DNA of 64,000 nt, taken from NCBI GenBank assembly GCA_007095785.1, contig SFBL01000082.1, forward strand, positions 1-64,000. The letters run 5' to 3'. The position numbers and the translations under genes were made by a program. The stretch comes from Microcystis aeruginosa Ma_SC_T_19800800_S464 (GTDB taxonomy: Bacteria > Cyanobacteriota > Cyanobacteriia > Cyanobacteriales > Microcystaceae). This document shows positions 10,171 through 19,273 of the stretch, piece after piece (position 1 is the first letter of the stretch; each line of letters starts with the position of its first letter). Under the pieces are notes generated by a model. That model searched no databases. It saw only the letters and a program-made list of their open reading frames with translations, and had not been told where the DNA came from.

Positions 10171-10815
10171 ATGAGTTTTGCACGCGAGGCCGGTAGAGCC
10201 ATCCGTTCTACCCTAGTTCTCTGGGTGATCACTGCGCTGATCTATCCTTTCTCGATGATCGCCATCGGTCAAATTCTTTTTCCCTGGCAAGCGAACGGGA
10301 GTTTGATCACCAATAATCAAGGTCAAGTGGTGGGTTCGGCTCTAATTGGGCAACCTTTCACCAGCGATCGCTATTTCAATAGTCGTCCAAGTACCACCGC
10401 CTACAGTACGGCCGATCCGAAAAACGATCCTAACAAAGTCCTGCAAACCGGAATTTCGGGGGCGAGTAACCTAGCTCCCAGTAACCCCGTATTGATCGAT
10501 CGAATTAAAGGAAAACCCGATTCCGACCCGAAAAAAGCAATCGAGGGGGAGATTCCCCGATTAGAGAAGACGGGAATTAAACCCACCGCAGCTCTGGTGT
10601 ACACCTCCGGATCGAGTCTCGATCCCCATATCACCCCAGAGGCCGCCAGAGCGCAGATCGAGCGGGTGGCGAGGGTGCGGGGATTACCGACCAATCAAGT
10701 GGAGATACTGATTATCAAAAACACCGATAATCGCTTTCTCGGCATCTTCGGTGAACCGGGGGTTAACGTGCTGAAACTGAATCTGGCTCTAGACGCGATC
10801 GCAAATACCCGATAG
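10171..10815 (+). CDS. kdpC: Potassium-transporting ATPase subunit C
   Basis: KdpC is the single-span periplasmic subunit of the Kdp complex. An N-terminal membrane helix (TLVLWVITALIYPFSMIAIGQILF) precedes a soluble domain with GSALIGQPFTSDRYFNSRPS, the SGASNLAPSNP motif and SGSSLDPHITPEAA. The length, 214 residues, is normal and the gene is intact. About 320 bases with tandem repeats separate it from kdpF, so it may depend on read-through or on its own weak promoter. Confidence 0.96.
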   Translation: MSFAREAGRAIRSTLVLWVITALIYPFSMIAIGQILFPWQANGSLITNNQGQVVGSALIGQPFTSDRYFNSRPSTTAYSTADPKNDPNKVLQTGISGASNLAPSNPVLIDRIKGKPDSDPKKAIEGEIPRLEKTGIKPTAALVYTSGSSLDPHITPEAARAQIERVARVRGLPTNQVEILIIKNTDNRFLGIFGEPGVNVLKLNLALDAIANTR

Positions 10816-10954
10816 GGTTTCTGATACTCAATCCTGTTTAAAAGGTATAGGAAAGTGGCAAGTGGGAAGAGAGAGTTTGCCTTTAAAAACCCCAAGTTAG
10901 TAGATTTACAAAAATGGGATGCAGCCGCTAAAAAACTAACTGGGAGAGGATTGT

Positions 10955-11638
10955 TTAGCTGATCTTACCTTGAGATTCACATTTAAAACCTTGATCGCGC
11001 CAAGCTTCTAAATCAACGGAATTTAAGGGAATGACTTGCCAACAGGGTGGATAGATTAATTGTCCCACAAAAGCCCAAATTATACTTCTAGTCACATCTA
11101 ACCCAGTTTTTAGCTTTGATTCGTTATTACCCGGAATACCAATTTCTCTGACTGCATCGATTTCTACTGCTATACCGTGGGATTGCAAGTGAATTGCTGC
11201 TAACCATTTAGCGCGAGGTAAATGAGTAGGAGAGGTGACAACTTTTACTTTATGTACTCCCCATTGTTTTAAAATTGGCACAGCAAAGAAAAAATTGCCG
11301 AAGGTAGAATTAGCACACTTTTCTAACCAGACGTTAGTTTTTGGTGCTTTTGCCCGTTCAAATAGTAATAAAATACAGGGGTCTTTCGATCCTTGGGAAA
11401 CTAAAATCGGTATATCGGGGTATTGCAGGGCCAGATTGGCTACATAAATTTCCCGACGAATGCTGCCCCCCAAAACTAAGATGGCATCAACGGGTTTTTG
11501 TTGATTAATTGGCCACCAGATGGCTAAATTAGTCGCTAAATTAAGGATAATAAACCCAAAAACTGCAATCAGAGTTAGTTTTAACCATCTTTGCCAATAC
11601 CGGTGTTTACGGGCAACATTTTTCGGTTTTTTCGCCAT
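10955..11638 (-). CDS. YdcF/SanA-like DUF218 membrane-anchored protein
   Basis: An N-terminal basic stretch and one membrane helix (LKLTLIAVFGFIILNLATNLAIWW) precede a DUF218 domain: DAILVLGGSIRREIYVANLA, ILVSQGSKDPCI, and a C-terminal TSPTHLPRAKWLAA. Members such as SanA/ElyC affect envelope or polysaccharide metabolism, but no reaction is firmly known. I prefer the ATG at 11638 (MAKKPKN), which puts a basic region before the helix. An upstream in-frame ATG at 11671 would add 11 residues. It is transcribed towards kdpC and shows no clear operon partner. Confidence 0.85.
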   Translation of the reverse strand: MAKKPKNVARKHRYWQRWLKLTLIAVFGFIILNLATNLAIWWPINQQKPVDAILVLGGSIRREIYVANLALQYPDIPILVSQGSKDPCILLLFERAKAPKTNVWLEKCANSTFGNFFFAVPILKQWGVHKVKVVTSPTHLPRAKWLAAIHLQSHGIAVEIDAVREIGIPGNNESKLKTGLDVTRSIIWAFVGQLIYPPCWQVIPLNSVDLEAWRDQGFKCESQGKIS

Positions 11639-11773
11639 TGACTTAGAGAAAGACGCTGTAGGGTAGCTCAAATAATAGATTTACTTTAGTATTGCACCGC
11701 CTGAAACCCTCATGAAACCTTGGGTTATTCTCAATTAGTGCGAAGATTTTTTCAATAAGTCCAATTGATCGAG

Positions 11774-11886
11774 GTAAGCTAAAACGCATCTTAGATGCGT
11801 TTTAGCAAGGCAGGAGGCAGGATTAATAAGCGGTTGAGAGTTTTTTGAATTATCAAGATATGTAACTGAAGTGCGTCTAAGCTTAC
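11774..11886. mobile_element. Small inverted-repeat element (MITE-like), GTAAGCT ends
   Basis: The ends GTAAGCTAAAACGCA and TGCGTCTAAGCTTAC are imperfect 15-base inverted repeats bracketing ~113 bases. Inside the left end, 11778-11806 is a near-perfect palindrome (GCTAAAACGCATC / GATGCGTTTTAGC). A related element with TAAGCTAAACGGC ends lies at 49139-49229. A 73-codon frame across it has no recognisable product and is left out. The rest of the 11672-12188 gap holds no gene. Confidence 0.55.
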
Positions 11887-12188
11887 CCCTTAGTAATTGA
11901 TCAGGGAAAAAAGTGAGAGATTTCACCCAGATTACACTGATAGACAAAATTAACAAATCAACTTTGCTTTAACTCATACTACTCAGTCCTCTATGCTAAG
12001 ATGATCCAAAAAACGCAAGTTTTTAAGTTGATGGGCAAAAAAAGTTTAATTTTACTCAATAACCAGGGCGTTATTTATGGGACAGATCAAAAAATCAAAT
12101 TTTGAGTGACGGAGCCTCTTGTTAGTTATTTAAATTTATTCCCTTTTCACCACTGTATATCGGGGAGATTTCCTCGACCGACACTTTG

Positions 12189-14867
12189 TTAAAAAACTCT
12201 CCTATTCGAGGTGTCCTGTAACAATTGTGCTTTGATAATTTTTTCTGCGGGGTTGAGTTTGACTAATTGTGAACCTGTCCCGTCTTTACCCGTGACTGTC
12301 ACAGTTTCTACCTCTAAGGGTAGTTTTCGATTCTGATTGGTACTTAATAACACTATACTCCCCGCCTGCGCCGCTACCATGGCCGCTAAACTATCCTGTT
12401 TGTTAACGAATTGTAAAGCAGGTGAACCAAGATCGCCTAATTGTGATAGACGTAAATTCTCGATCGCCAGTCTTTTCCCGTAACCTAATCCCGAAATCAG
12501 TAGCAGATTTGACCGATGAGGGAGAGAAACACACCCAGCTAGATTTTCCCCGTAGCGCAATCGCAAAATTGCCAAACCCTGGGCAGATTTACCCATAATT
12601 GGCAATAATTCCTCGCGCACGGGATAACGCAACACCCGACCGCTGCTGGTAGCGATCGCTAAGTCCAGGCCTTCGTGAGTAAAAATAGCAGCATATAGGC
12701 GATCATCTTCTTTCAATTTCATCAGGGACAAACCCCGACTACCAACCCCCTCTAATTCATTGATGGGAAGCCGCTTTATTCGCCCCTGTTGACTCAGTAA
12801 AAGCAATTCTTGATTTTTTTGAGGTTCTGTCAAGAAAAATTGATTTAACACGGCTTCTGACTCTTTTTGGGCGGTTTTGGTCAGCAGACGGTCGATTAAC
12901 ACCGGTTGATTCCCTTGCGGGGGGACTTCCCGGATAGCAATCGGGTAAGCTTTGGCATTATCGAGGATAACTAGGAAATTTTCCCGTTTTTCGATCGCCT
13001 GTTGATAGATAATTAAACCCCGGTCTGGCGCTCGCTCTTCTGGTGTCGTCCAACTGATTTTATCTTCGGCATCAAGCAATAAAATCGCATTTTCTGGGGG
13101 TTCTTGGGGCGTAAATAGGCTTAAACTAGGTGCATTCTCACTCTCGGACTTTTTCTTAACTTTATTCTCCTGTTTTTTAACTTCTGACTTCAAAGGGGGT
13201 GTGGCCCCCCCAACCCCCCCGACATCGGGGGGGAAGTGGGGTGTGGGGAAGGAAACCTCTTTCATCTGTGGGGGTGAAAATTTTTTCATCGGGACTGTCT
13301 CCTGTTTTTTCACCACAGAATCCTGTTTCTTCCCTTCTGTCTCCTGTTTCCTGTCCCCCGACTTCCCAGTGCGAATTTTTGTCCGTCTGCTATCGGCGAA
13401 TTTTTTCTTTAAAGAGCGCAATTCTTTTTTCAGAGACTTGAGAAACTCCTGACGGTTATGGAGGAGGGTTTCCAACTGTTGAATTTTTGTTTGTAATTCC
13501 GTCGCTTCCGTCTCTAACTTTTGTCTTTCCAAACCAGTTAAACGACGTAGGGGCATAGCTAAGATAGAATCAGCTTGAGCGTCACTAATGCCCAATTCTG
13601 CCTGAAAACGGTACTTAGCCGTCGTACCATCGGGGGCATTTTTGAGAATATCCACCACTCGATCGATATTCTGCAAAGCTAATAATAAACCCTCCACTAG
13701 GTGTAAGCGATCGCTGGCCTGTTGCAACTCATCGCCATACTGACGGGTGAGAGTTGTTTCTCGAAAGCGCAAGAATTCCTGTAAAACTTGTTTTAAAGAT
13801 AACTGCCGGGGTTGATTATCGACCAAAGCGAGGATAATCGCCCCAAAATTAGTCTGTAGGGCCGTTTGTTGATATAAAGCCGCCAAAACCTGCTGCGGTT
13901 GACTTTCCCGCTTTAATTCAATCACCACCCGAATGCCTTCGCGATTGCTTTCATCGCGGATATCGGCAATTCCCTCCAATTTCCCTAAATTGACTAATTC
14001 GGCGATTTTTTCAATCCATGCCGCCTTATTCACCTGAAAAGGCAACTCAGTAACCACAATTGCCGTCCTTTCCCTTCGGCGCTTGCCCTCAATGATAATT
14101 GTTTCAGTTTTCGCCACTCCGCGCACGGGAATAATCCCCCTACCGGTGCGATAGGCCTCGCGAATGCCGGTATCATCTAAAATCTCGCCTCCCGTGGGAA
14201 AATCGGGACCGGGGATAATTTCTACTAACTTTTCCTCGCTTAAATCGGGATTATCAATCAAAGCGATTAAACCTTCCACCACTTCCCCTAAATTATGGGG
14301 AGGAATATTAGTCGCCATCCCCACCGCAATACCCGAACAACCATTAAGAATTAGTATCGGTAACTGAGCGGGTAAAACAACGGGTTCCTGTTGAGAATTA
14401 TCGAAATTACTGCTGAAATTAACGATAGCCTCGCTAATTCCCCCTAAAACCGCCTGATCACCGATACCAGCCAAACGGGTTTCGGTGTAACGCATGGCTG
14501 CCGGGGGGTCGTTATCGATCGAACCAAAGTTACCATGGCCCGATAAAAGTGGGTAACGACTGGAAAAATCCTGTACCATACGAACCAGTGCTTCGTACAC
14601 TGACTGATCGCCGTGGGGATGATATTTACCCAACACATCCCCCACCACCCGCGCACATTTGCGAAAAGGGCGATCGGGAGTTAAACCCAGTTCGTGCATA
14701 GCGTATAATATGCGACGATGGACTGGTTTTAAGCCATCCCGTACATCCGGCAAGGCTCGGCCCACGATCACACTCATGGCATATTCTAGATAGGAGCGTT
14801 CCATCTCTTGGTGTAAGGCCGTGGGTATAATTTGACCACTAGCTAAGAAATCCAGTTGTTTGGCCAT
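12189..14867 (-). CDS. gyrA: Type IIA topoisomerase subunit A (GyrA/ParC-type)
   Basis: This is the DNA-cleaving subunit of gyrase or topoisomerase IV. The N-terminal winged-helix/tower region has [35 protein letters not shown] and the active-site Tyr in [15 protein letters not shown] near residue 126. A coiled coil follows at ~440-490. Residues ~490-590 form a low-complexity linker rich in K, Q, E and P. The C-terminal third has blades of a DNA-wrapping propeller ([19 protein letters not shown]). A canonical GQRGGKG GyrA box is not seen, and cyanobacteria commonly carry a second GyrA-like gene, so ParC is possible. The position equivalent to quinolone-resistance Ser83 is Gln. The linker contains a dispersed palindromic repeat, listed separately. 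Confidence 0.93.
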   Translation of the reverse strand: MAKQLDFLASGQIIPTALHQEMERSYLEYAMSVIVGRALPDVRDGLKPVHRRILYAMHELGLTPDRPFRKCARVVGDVLGKYHPHGDQSVYEALVRMVQDFSSRYPLLSGHGNFGSIDNDPPAAMRYTETRLAGIGDQAVLGGISEAIVNFSSNFDNSQQEPVVLPAQLPILILNGCSGIAVGMATNIPPHNLGEVVEGLIALIDNPDLSEEKLVEIIPGPDFPTGGEILDDTGIREAYRTGRGIIPVRGVAKTETIIIEGKRRRERTAIVVTELPFQVNKAAWIEKIAELVNLGKLEGIADIRDESNREGIRVVIELKRESQPQQVLAALYQQTALQTNFGAIILALVDNQPRQLSLKQVLQEFLRFRETTLTRQYGDELQQASDRLHLVEGLLLALQNIDRVVDILKNAPDGTTAKYRFQAELGISDAQADSILAMPLRRLTGLERQKLETEATELQTKIQQLETLLHNRQEFLKSLKKELRSLKKKFADSRRTKIRTGKSGDRKQETEGKKQDSVVKKQETVPMKKFSPPQMKEVSFPTPHFPPDVGGVGGATPPLKSEVKKQENKVKKKSESENAPSLSLFTPQEPPENAILLLDAEDKISWTTPEERAPDRGLIIYQQAIEKRENFLVILDNAKAYPIAIREVPPQGNQPVLIDRLLTKTAQKESEAVLNQFFLTEPQKNQELLLLSQQGRIKRLPINELEGVGSRGLSLMKLKEDDRLYAAIFTHEGLDLAIATSSGRVLRYPVREELLPIMGKSAQGLAILRLRYGENLAGCVSLPHRSNLLLISGLGYGKRLAIENLRLSQLGDLGSPALQFVNKQDSLAAMVAAQAGSIVLLSTNQNRKLPLEVETVTVTGKDGTGSQLVKLNPAEKIIKAQLLQDTSNRRVF
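13185..13255. repeat. Palindromic G/C-run repeat inside the gyrA linker
   Basis: The core is a CCCCCCC-GACATC-GGGGGGG palindrome flanked by GTGGCCCCCCCAA and AAGTGGGGTGTGGGG. An almost identical copy, in the opposite orientation, lies between genes at 15548-15598. Here it is translated in frame as [19 protein letters not shown]. Neighbouring codons ([18 protein letters not shown]) are themselves made of a CCTGTTTC-like heptad repeat. Confidence 0.8.
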
Positions 14868-14949
14868 GAGTCTCTCGTTTTTAATCTGTCTAGCTGTGAA
14901 TCATAAGGCATTTTGCCCGTTTTAACCTTGTTTATCCCTGAGCATCCCT

Positions 14950-15354
14950 ATGACAACTGTTTTGATTGTAGAAGACGACCCGATAAATTTTCGCGTTTTT
15001 GCCAAAATTTTGACCAAACGAGGTGGTCTAGAGGTCAAAGGGACCGAAGATGTGGAAGAAGTGCTTCGTATTGCTCGGGATAAGGAAGCGGATGTGATCT
15101 TAATGGATGTCTCTCTCTCCCATAGTGTCTATGAAGGGAAAGCGGTAGATGGTATTAAAATCAGCCAAATTCTCAAAGCTAACCCCGAAACCGCCGATTT
15201 ACCCGTTATTCTCGTCACCGCTCACGCTATGGAGGGCGATCGAGAGAATTTTCTCAAGCAGAGTCGGGCCGATGGTTATATTTCTAAACCGGTGGTTGAT
15301 CACCAAGCTTTTGTTGAGCAAATTTTGGCGATTATCGATCAGAAGCCGGTCTAA
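14950..15354 (+). CDS. CheY-like single-domain response regulator
   Basis: This 134-residue protein is a stand-alone receiver domain. The acidic pair is VEDD (residues 8-10), the phospho-acceptor Asp is D53 in VILMDVSLS, the switch Thr is in ILVTAHA, and the conserved Lys is in ISKPV. There is no output domain. It is divergent from the gyrase-like gene 82 bases away. A small loop (SHSVYEGKAVDG) after D53 resembles receivers of cyanobacterial hybrid-kinase pathways, but the partner kinase is not in the window. Confidence 0.92.
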   Translation: MTTVLIVEDDPINFRVFAKILTKRGGLEVKGTEDVEEVLRIARDKEADVILMDVSLSHSVYEGKAVDGIKISQILKANPETADLPVILVTAHAMEGDRENFLKQSRADGYISKPVVDHQAFVEQILAIIDQKPV

Positions 15355-15547
15355 GCTTTGAGTCTTCTTTTGTTAGTATATCAGTATTGATCTGGGGTTG
15401 GCTGAATAAATCTAAAAACCTTTTTGGATAAGACTTTTAGACCTTTTGTCAATCAAAAAGTACCGGCGACGGGAGTGATTGGGGGGAAAATTCCTGGACT
15501 TTTCCCCTGAAAATTAGGTAATTGACCCCCTCAAAATCGGTAAAACC

Positions 15548-15598
15548 CTACACCCCACTGCTCCCCCGATGTCGGGGGGGTTGGGGGGGCCACACCCT
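15548..15598. repeat. Intergenic copy of the GACATC palindromic repeat
   Basis: This stretch carries CCCCCGATGTCGGGGGGG followed by TTGGGGGGGCCACACC. It matches the repeat in the gyrA linker over about 50 bases in reverse orientation. It lies between the response regulator and the dipeptidase gene, in a 278-base gap that holds nothing else recognisable. Confidence 0.75.
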
Positions 15599-15632
15599 GT
15601 CCCCATAAGAAACTTTTTGCCGCAAATCCTAC

Positions 15633-16325
15633 TTAATCCTCCACTCTGCCATAGATAGCGTAGGCTCGATCGAGCGACCAGGCCCACATCTGATCTCCTA
15701 GGGAAAAATGCCACCATTCCCCCTTATGTCGGCTAAATCCCGCCTCCTCCATCACTTTAGCCAATAAAACTCGTTTTTGATGATAACCCTGTTCTCGTGG
15801 GCTTTTTGCGGCGATATAATAATCGGGATGCGATCGCTCTCCGATCTCATCGATTTCTCCCCCCATGTCGATGGCTTGTCCCTTCTCGTCAACTAGGGTA
15901 ATATCGATCGCCGCTCCGGTACTATGGGGAGGCGGGGTGGCGGCATTATCGCTGGGAACCGCCCAAATAGTGTAAACTTCTGTTAAAATCCCTTGACTTT
16001 CTGCCTTCGATAGTTTCTCTTTGGCTAATCCTCTTGTGTCTAGGAGAGTCTGAAAAGTATAATCGACCATAAATTGTTGCACTTCGATCGGTCGATAGGC
16101 ATCAAAAATCAAAATTTGCCAACCGGGTTGATAGACTTGCAGACGGTTTTGAGCGTCAATCAGGGGATTTAACACCCCTTGTCGCAAAAAATAGGGAGAT
16201 TTACCCCGATAATTAGCTCCTAATTTCTCGTAAGCATGGGGAGAAGGAATAACAAACTTATCTGCGGGTATAGGTACTAGGGGTTCCCCACATTCACGAA
16301 TAGGAATTTTTTGGTAGGGTTTCAT
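15633..16325 (-). CDS. D-alanyl-D-alanine dipeptidase (VanX/DdpX, peptidase M15D)
   Basis: VanX-type enzymes hydrolyse free D-Ala-D-Ala in peptidoglycan turnover. The zinc site is visible as HSTGAAIDITL (the SxHxxGxAxD motif) and EWWHF near the C-terminus. The substrate-binding Arg lies in FDAYRPIEVQ. The 230-residue length is normal. No signal peptide is apparent, so it is probably cytoplasmic. No vanA/vanH-like genes are near, so it is a housekeeping dipeptidase rather than a glycopeptide-resistance determinant. Confidence 0.92.
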   Translation of the reverse strand: MKPYQKIPIRECGEPLVPIPADKFVIPSPHAYEKLGANYRGKSPYFLRQGVLNPLIDAQNRLQVYQPGWQILIFDAYRPIEVQQFMVDYTFQTLLDTRGLAKEKLSKAESQGILTEVYTIWAVPSDNAATPPPHSTGAAIDITLVDEKGQAIDMGGEIDEIGERSHPDYYIAAKSPREQGYHQKRVLLAKVMEEAGFSRHKGEWWHFSLGDQMWAWSLDRAYAIYGRVED

Positions 16326-16400
16326 CGCGTCTTGTCATCGGGAAACAGTAATTTTATTGATGGTCAACTCGATCGCCAGTTTACGGGTAAAATAAACCCG

Positions 16401-18053
16401 TTATTCTTCCTCCTCATCGGTTGTAGGGAATTTCATACTGGCCCAAGTTAACTGTTTTTGTGGGTCTTTTTCCGGTTCACTAAAACTCTCCTTGAGTTGT
16501 TCTTTCACCTGAGCAATATTGCCACTTTGAGCAGCATTCTTTAGATCATAGACATAACGAGCATTTTCGATCGCTTCCTCTTTACTACGAGAACTAGATT
16601 CAAAGCATTTTTCTAGGTCTTTGTAAATACCCTTGCGAGAGATTTTGAGAAAATATTGACGTTCCGTGTCGATTAGTTTAGCCAATAATTCTAGGTGCAT
16701 GGAATCCTCGGCACAGATATCCGCGAGTATATCCCATTCTTCACTCCCCAAAAGATTATTATCCGCTCCCGGTCGCGGGTCTTGAAAAGTTTCTCCAGTC
16801 ACTTGTTTATAAATCTTCGGTAATTGGTCATCAAATTCGTGCTTTTCTTCCCTCCAAATCCGGCGAATTTCGCTGAGTTCCTCCGTGGTAATTAGGGTAA
16901 TATCTTTCATCTCCTCTGGGGCATTAGTACGCACGCTCTCCTGAGCCTCTAATACCCTTCTCAGCCAATATTCTCGCCATTGTTTAGTATAAGGGCCCGG
17001 TATCGGTTCGATCGATATTTCTCCATTTAAGTTTCTTTCAAATAATTGTACTTTCCCAAAGATACGACGAAAATCCCGTTTTGGTCGGTCATCTTCTATA
17101 TCTAATTCGTTGCGAAGGTCTAAAAGCGGTTGTAACCATTCCTTTTCTTGGTCATTCTGTATCATTGCCTCCATCGATTTATCTTTATTTACCAACGTAC
17201 ACACCCAACAACCTAAGCGCGAATCTCCACAGCTAGGGGTTGAGGTGTCCACCACTAAGGGACATTCATTATCCGCAGTCGCTCCCCGATACATTGCTAA
17301 TAATTCTTTGTTATCTCCTCCCCAGGGATTTTCCCACTGCATTAAGTACATCCATACTTCATCAGTACGCCAATCTTCTAAAGGGCTATAAATAATTGCA
17401 TTGGGAAGGCTACCACTATAGCGCAATGGTTTACTAATATTCTCCTTAAGATTAAGTTGTTCTTGAAAGCTATTAATTTCATATTTATTCATTGTTGAAG
17501 CACGTTTATTACTCTCAGCCTTTCTTGTACCGAGCATAAGAATAACTTCGCCACTTTCTCGAATTTGCTGACGAATAAAATGATTTGTTGGTGTTATCTT
17601 CAGTCTTTCAGTACACCAACGAAATCCATGACGAGGTGCAGGATAGCCTTTACCAATTAAACAAGTCCAAAAAGTATCTTTTATTTCTGGGCGTAATAAA
17701 TAAGGTTCTACAGGCATCTGCTGCATTTTAGCTTCATTTTTCATTCTGGCTAGAGATTGCTTAACCCAAGTAGATACAAGAGGATTTTCAACTTGAGTAT
17801 CTGTAGTCATTACATAAATTTTTTTATGACGCTCCTCGATGGAAAGTTTGCTGATTGCATTCCAAATTAACTGAACAACAGCACTACTATCTTTTCCTCC
17901 TGAGTAACCTATAACAAATGGAATACTGTTAGAAAGATATAAACTTTGAATTTCTTTTGTAATTATTTCAACGTCTATAACAAAGTCATCAACAGTTCTA
18001 GAAGGAAAAATATTTATCTGTGTTTGCTCGCCAAAAATAACATTATTTCTCAT
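16401..18053 (-). CDS. dndC: DndC-like sulfurtransferase (DNA phosphorothioation)
   Basis: DndC is a PAPS-reductase-like ATP pyrophosphatase with an Fe-S cluster that takes part in inserting sulfur into the DNA backbone. Motifs are FVIGYSGGKDSSAVVQ (PP-loop), HGFRWCTERLKI, and SCGDSRLGCWVCTLVNKD, whose cysteines fit the 4Fe-4S site. At 550 residues it matches full DndC rather than CysH. It begins four bases after the stop of the HNH gene, so the two form an operon. No dndB, dndD or dndE is present on either side; the next gene downstream is a dipeptidase. It could be part of a split system or have a diverged role. Confidence 0.88.
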   Translation of the reverse strand: MRNNVIFGEQTQINIFPSRTVDDFVIDVEIITKEIQSLYLSNSIPFVIGYSGGKDSSAVVQLIWNAISKLSIEERHKKIYVMTTDTQVENPLVSTWVKQSLARMKNEAKMQQMPVEPYLLRPEIKDTFWTCLIGKGYPAPRHGFRWCTERLKITPTNHFIRQQIRESGEVILMLGTRKAESNKRASTMNKYEINSFQEQLNLKENISKPLRYSGSLPNAIIYSPLEDWRTDEVWMYLMQWENPWGGDNKELLAMYRGATADNECPLVVDTSTPSCGDSRLGCWVCTLVNKDKSMEAMIQNDQEKEWLQPLLDLRNELDIEDDRPKRDFRRIFGKVQLFERNLNGEISIEPIPGPYTKQWREYWLRRVLEAQESVRTNAPEEMKDITLITTEELSEIRRIWREEKHEFDDQLPKIYKQVTGETFQDPRPGADNNLLGSEEWDILADICAEDSMHLELLAKLIDTERQYFLKISRKGIYKDLEKCFESSSRSKEEAIENARYVYDLKNAAQSGNIAQVKEQLKESFSEPEKDPQKQLTWASMKFPTTDEEEE

Positions 18054-18057
18054 AAAT

Positions 18058-19002
18058 TTAACCTTTAAATATATTATCTCTATGCCATTTTACGGATTCA
18101 AGATTAGGCAGATATTCGTGATTATCAGGCAGTATAAGATTCTCACCATGAAAATCTTTTATAGACTTTGCGTTCGGTGAAACTTCTTCAAAGTCTTTTG
18201 TGATAATAATTTTGTATTGATTATCAATTGTGAATAATCCTTGATCGAATGCCCAATGATGATTTTTACACAGAGATAAACCATTGTTTATCTGGTTATT
18301 ATAGAATTTAGCAAAAGGTTTGATATGTGCGCCATCGACAATACTTTGTGTCAAGGAGTGGATTACTTTAAGACCACAAAAAGAGCATTGATAATTATAT
18401 ATATAAACTACTGCTTTACGAAAGAAAGCACTTCTTATTAAAGATTTTCGTAAATAGAATTTTTTCTCCTGTTCTACATCATCAAATAATGATAATTCTT
18501 CCCTAGTTACATCTTGCAAGTTATTATTAATAGTCAATATTTCACTAATTTCTTTTTGAGATGATGAAAACCATACTGATATTAAAGTATCTATTAATTC
18601 TTGACGATAATTTTGATATTGAAGCAAATCATATAATTCCTCATCTAAAAAGGCATATTCTACAGCTAATTTGAGTTTTTTCATTGACTTTGGCTGTAGC
18701 CCATTAAAATCTGGCTTTAATCTTAAATACCAGAATCTTTCGCTTTGTAAATGGAAAAATGGATAATGAAAACCTCCATCATATTGAGACGATAAAACAT
18801 TCCAGTATTTATTAAATGTATTAATTAATTCATCAGAAACAAAAATTTTATTTTCTGTGATTAATCCCTGTGAAATTAGATCGATAACTGATAAAAGTAA
18901 AATTGGTTTATATTGAGCATTACCTCTTTTTTTACTAACATTCAAAGAAGCGAATCTTTCACAATAATATTTTAAATTGCGGAGGGGAAGACTATCGACC
19001 AT
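18058..19002 (-). CDS. HNH endonuclease with phosphorothioate-reader-like N-terminal domain
   Basis: The C-terminal half is an HNH nuclease: CSFCGLKV (metal-site Cys pair), VDGAHIKPFAKF, NNGLSLCKNHHWAFDQGLFTID. The N-terminal ~120 residues follow the pattern of the sulfur-binding domain (SBD) of ScoMcrA-type enzymes: YKPILLLSVIDLISQG, then YPFFHLQSERFWYLR. Such enzymes cut phosphorothioated DNA. It is the first gene of a two-gene operon with dndC, four bases apart, so a role tied to sulfur-modified DNA is likely. The SBD call rests on pattern reading only. It is AT-rich relative to its surroundings, consistent with transfer. Confidence 0.8.
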   Translation of the reverse strand: MVDSLPLRNLKYYCERFASLNVSKKRGNAQYKPILLLSVIDLISQGLITENKIFVSDELINTFNKYWNVLSSQYDGGFHYPFFHLQSERFWYLRLKPDFNGLQPKSMKKLKLAVEYAFLDEELYDLLQYQNYRQELIDTLISVWFSSSQKEISEILTINNNLQDVTREELSLFDDVEQEKKFYLRKSLIRSAFFRKAVVYIYNYQCSFCGLKVIHSLTQSIVDGAHIKPFAKFYNNQINNGLSLCKNHHWAFDQGLFTIDNQYKIIITKDFEEVSPNAKSIKDFHGENLILPDNHEYLPNLESVKWHRDNIFKG

Positions 19003-19273
19003 AGGGGGGGGGAGATATGTGGCTAAAAAAAGGAAACTATTACCAGCATACAGAAAAACATCCCAGCGAGAGGGAAAAATATAGAAAGCCTAAAGAGATA
19101 GTCATAATAACATCGATCGAGCGCAGCTAACAAGCGATCGCATACTACAGAACTTGTGTACTATGATGAACCCTTAATGCAACTTTAAAAACCCACTTCC
19201 CACTCCCCCCTAGACCTTTTAAACAGGATTTAGCATCACGTTCCCGGGTTGAGGGTTGAAATCCCGTTAGGGA

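Noticed and set aside
10831-10862. ATCCTGTTTAAAAGG-type sequence, also near 19214 and 22309
   Set aside because: A short dispersed repeat without further structure; seen three times but too short to call an element.
11735-11956. 73-codon minus-strand frame
   Set aside because: It runs through a MITE-like element and its palindrome; no ribosome-binding site or recognisable motif.
15633-16325. VanX-type dipeptidase as part of a vancomycin-resistance cassette
   Set aside because: No vanA, vanH or two-component genes around it; such dipeptidases are common housekeeping genes.
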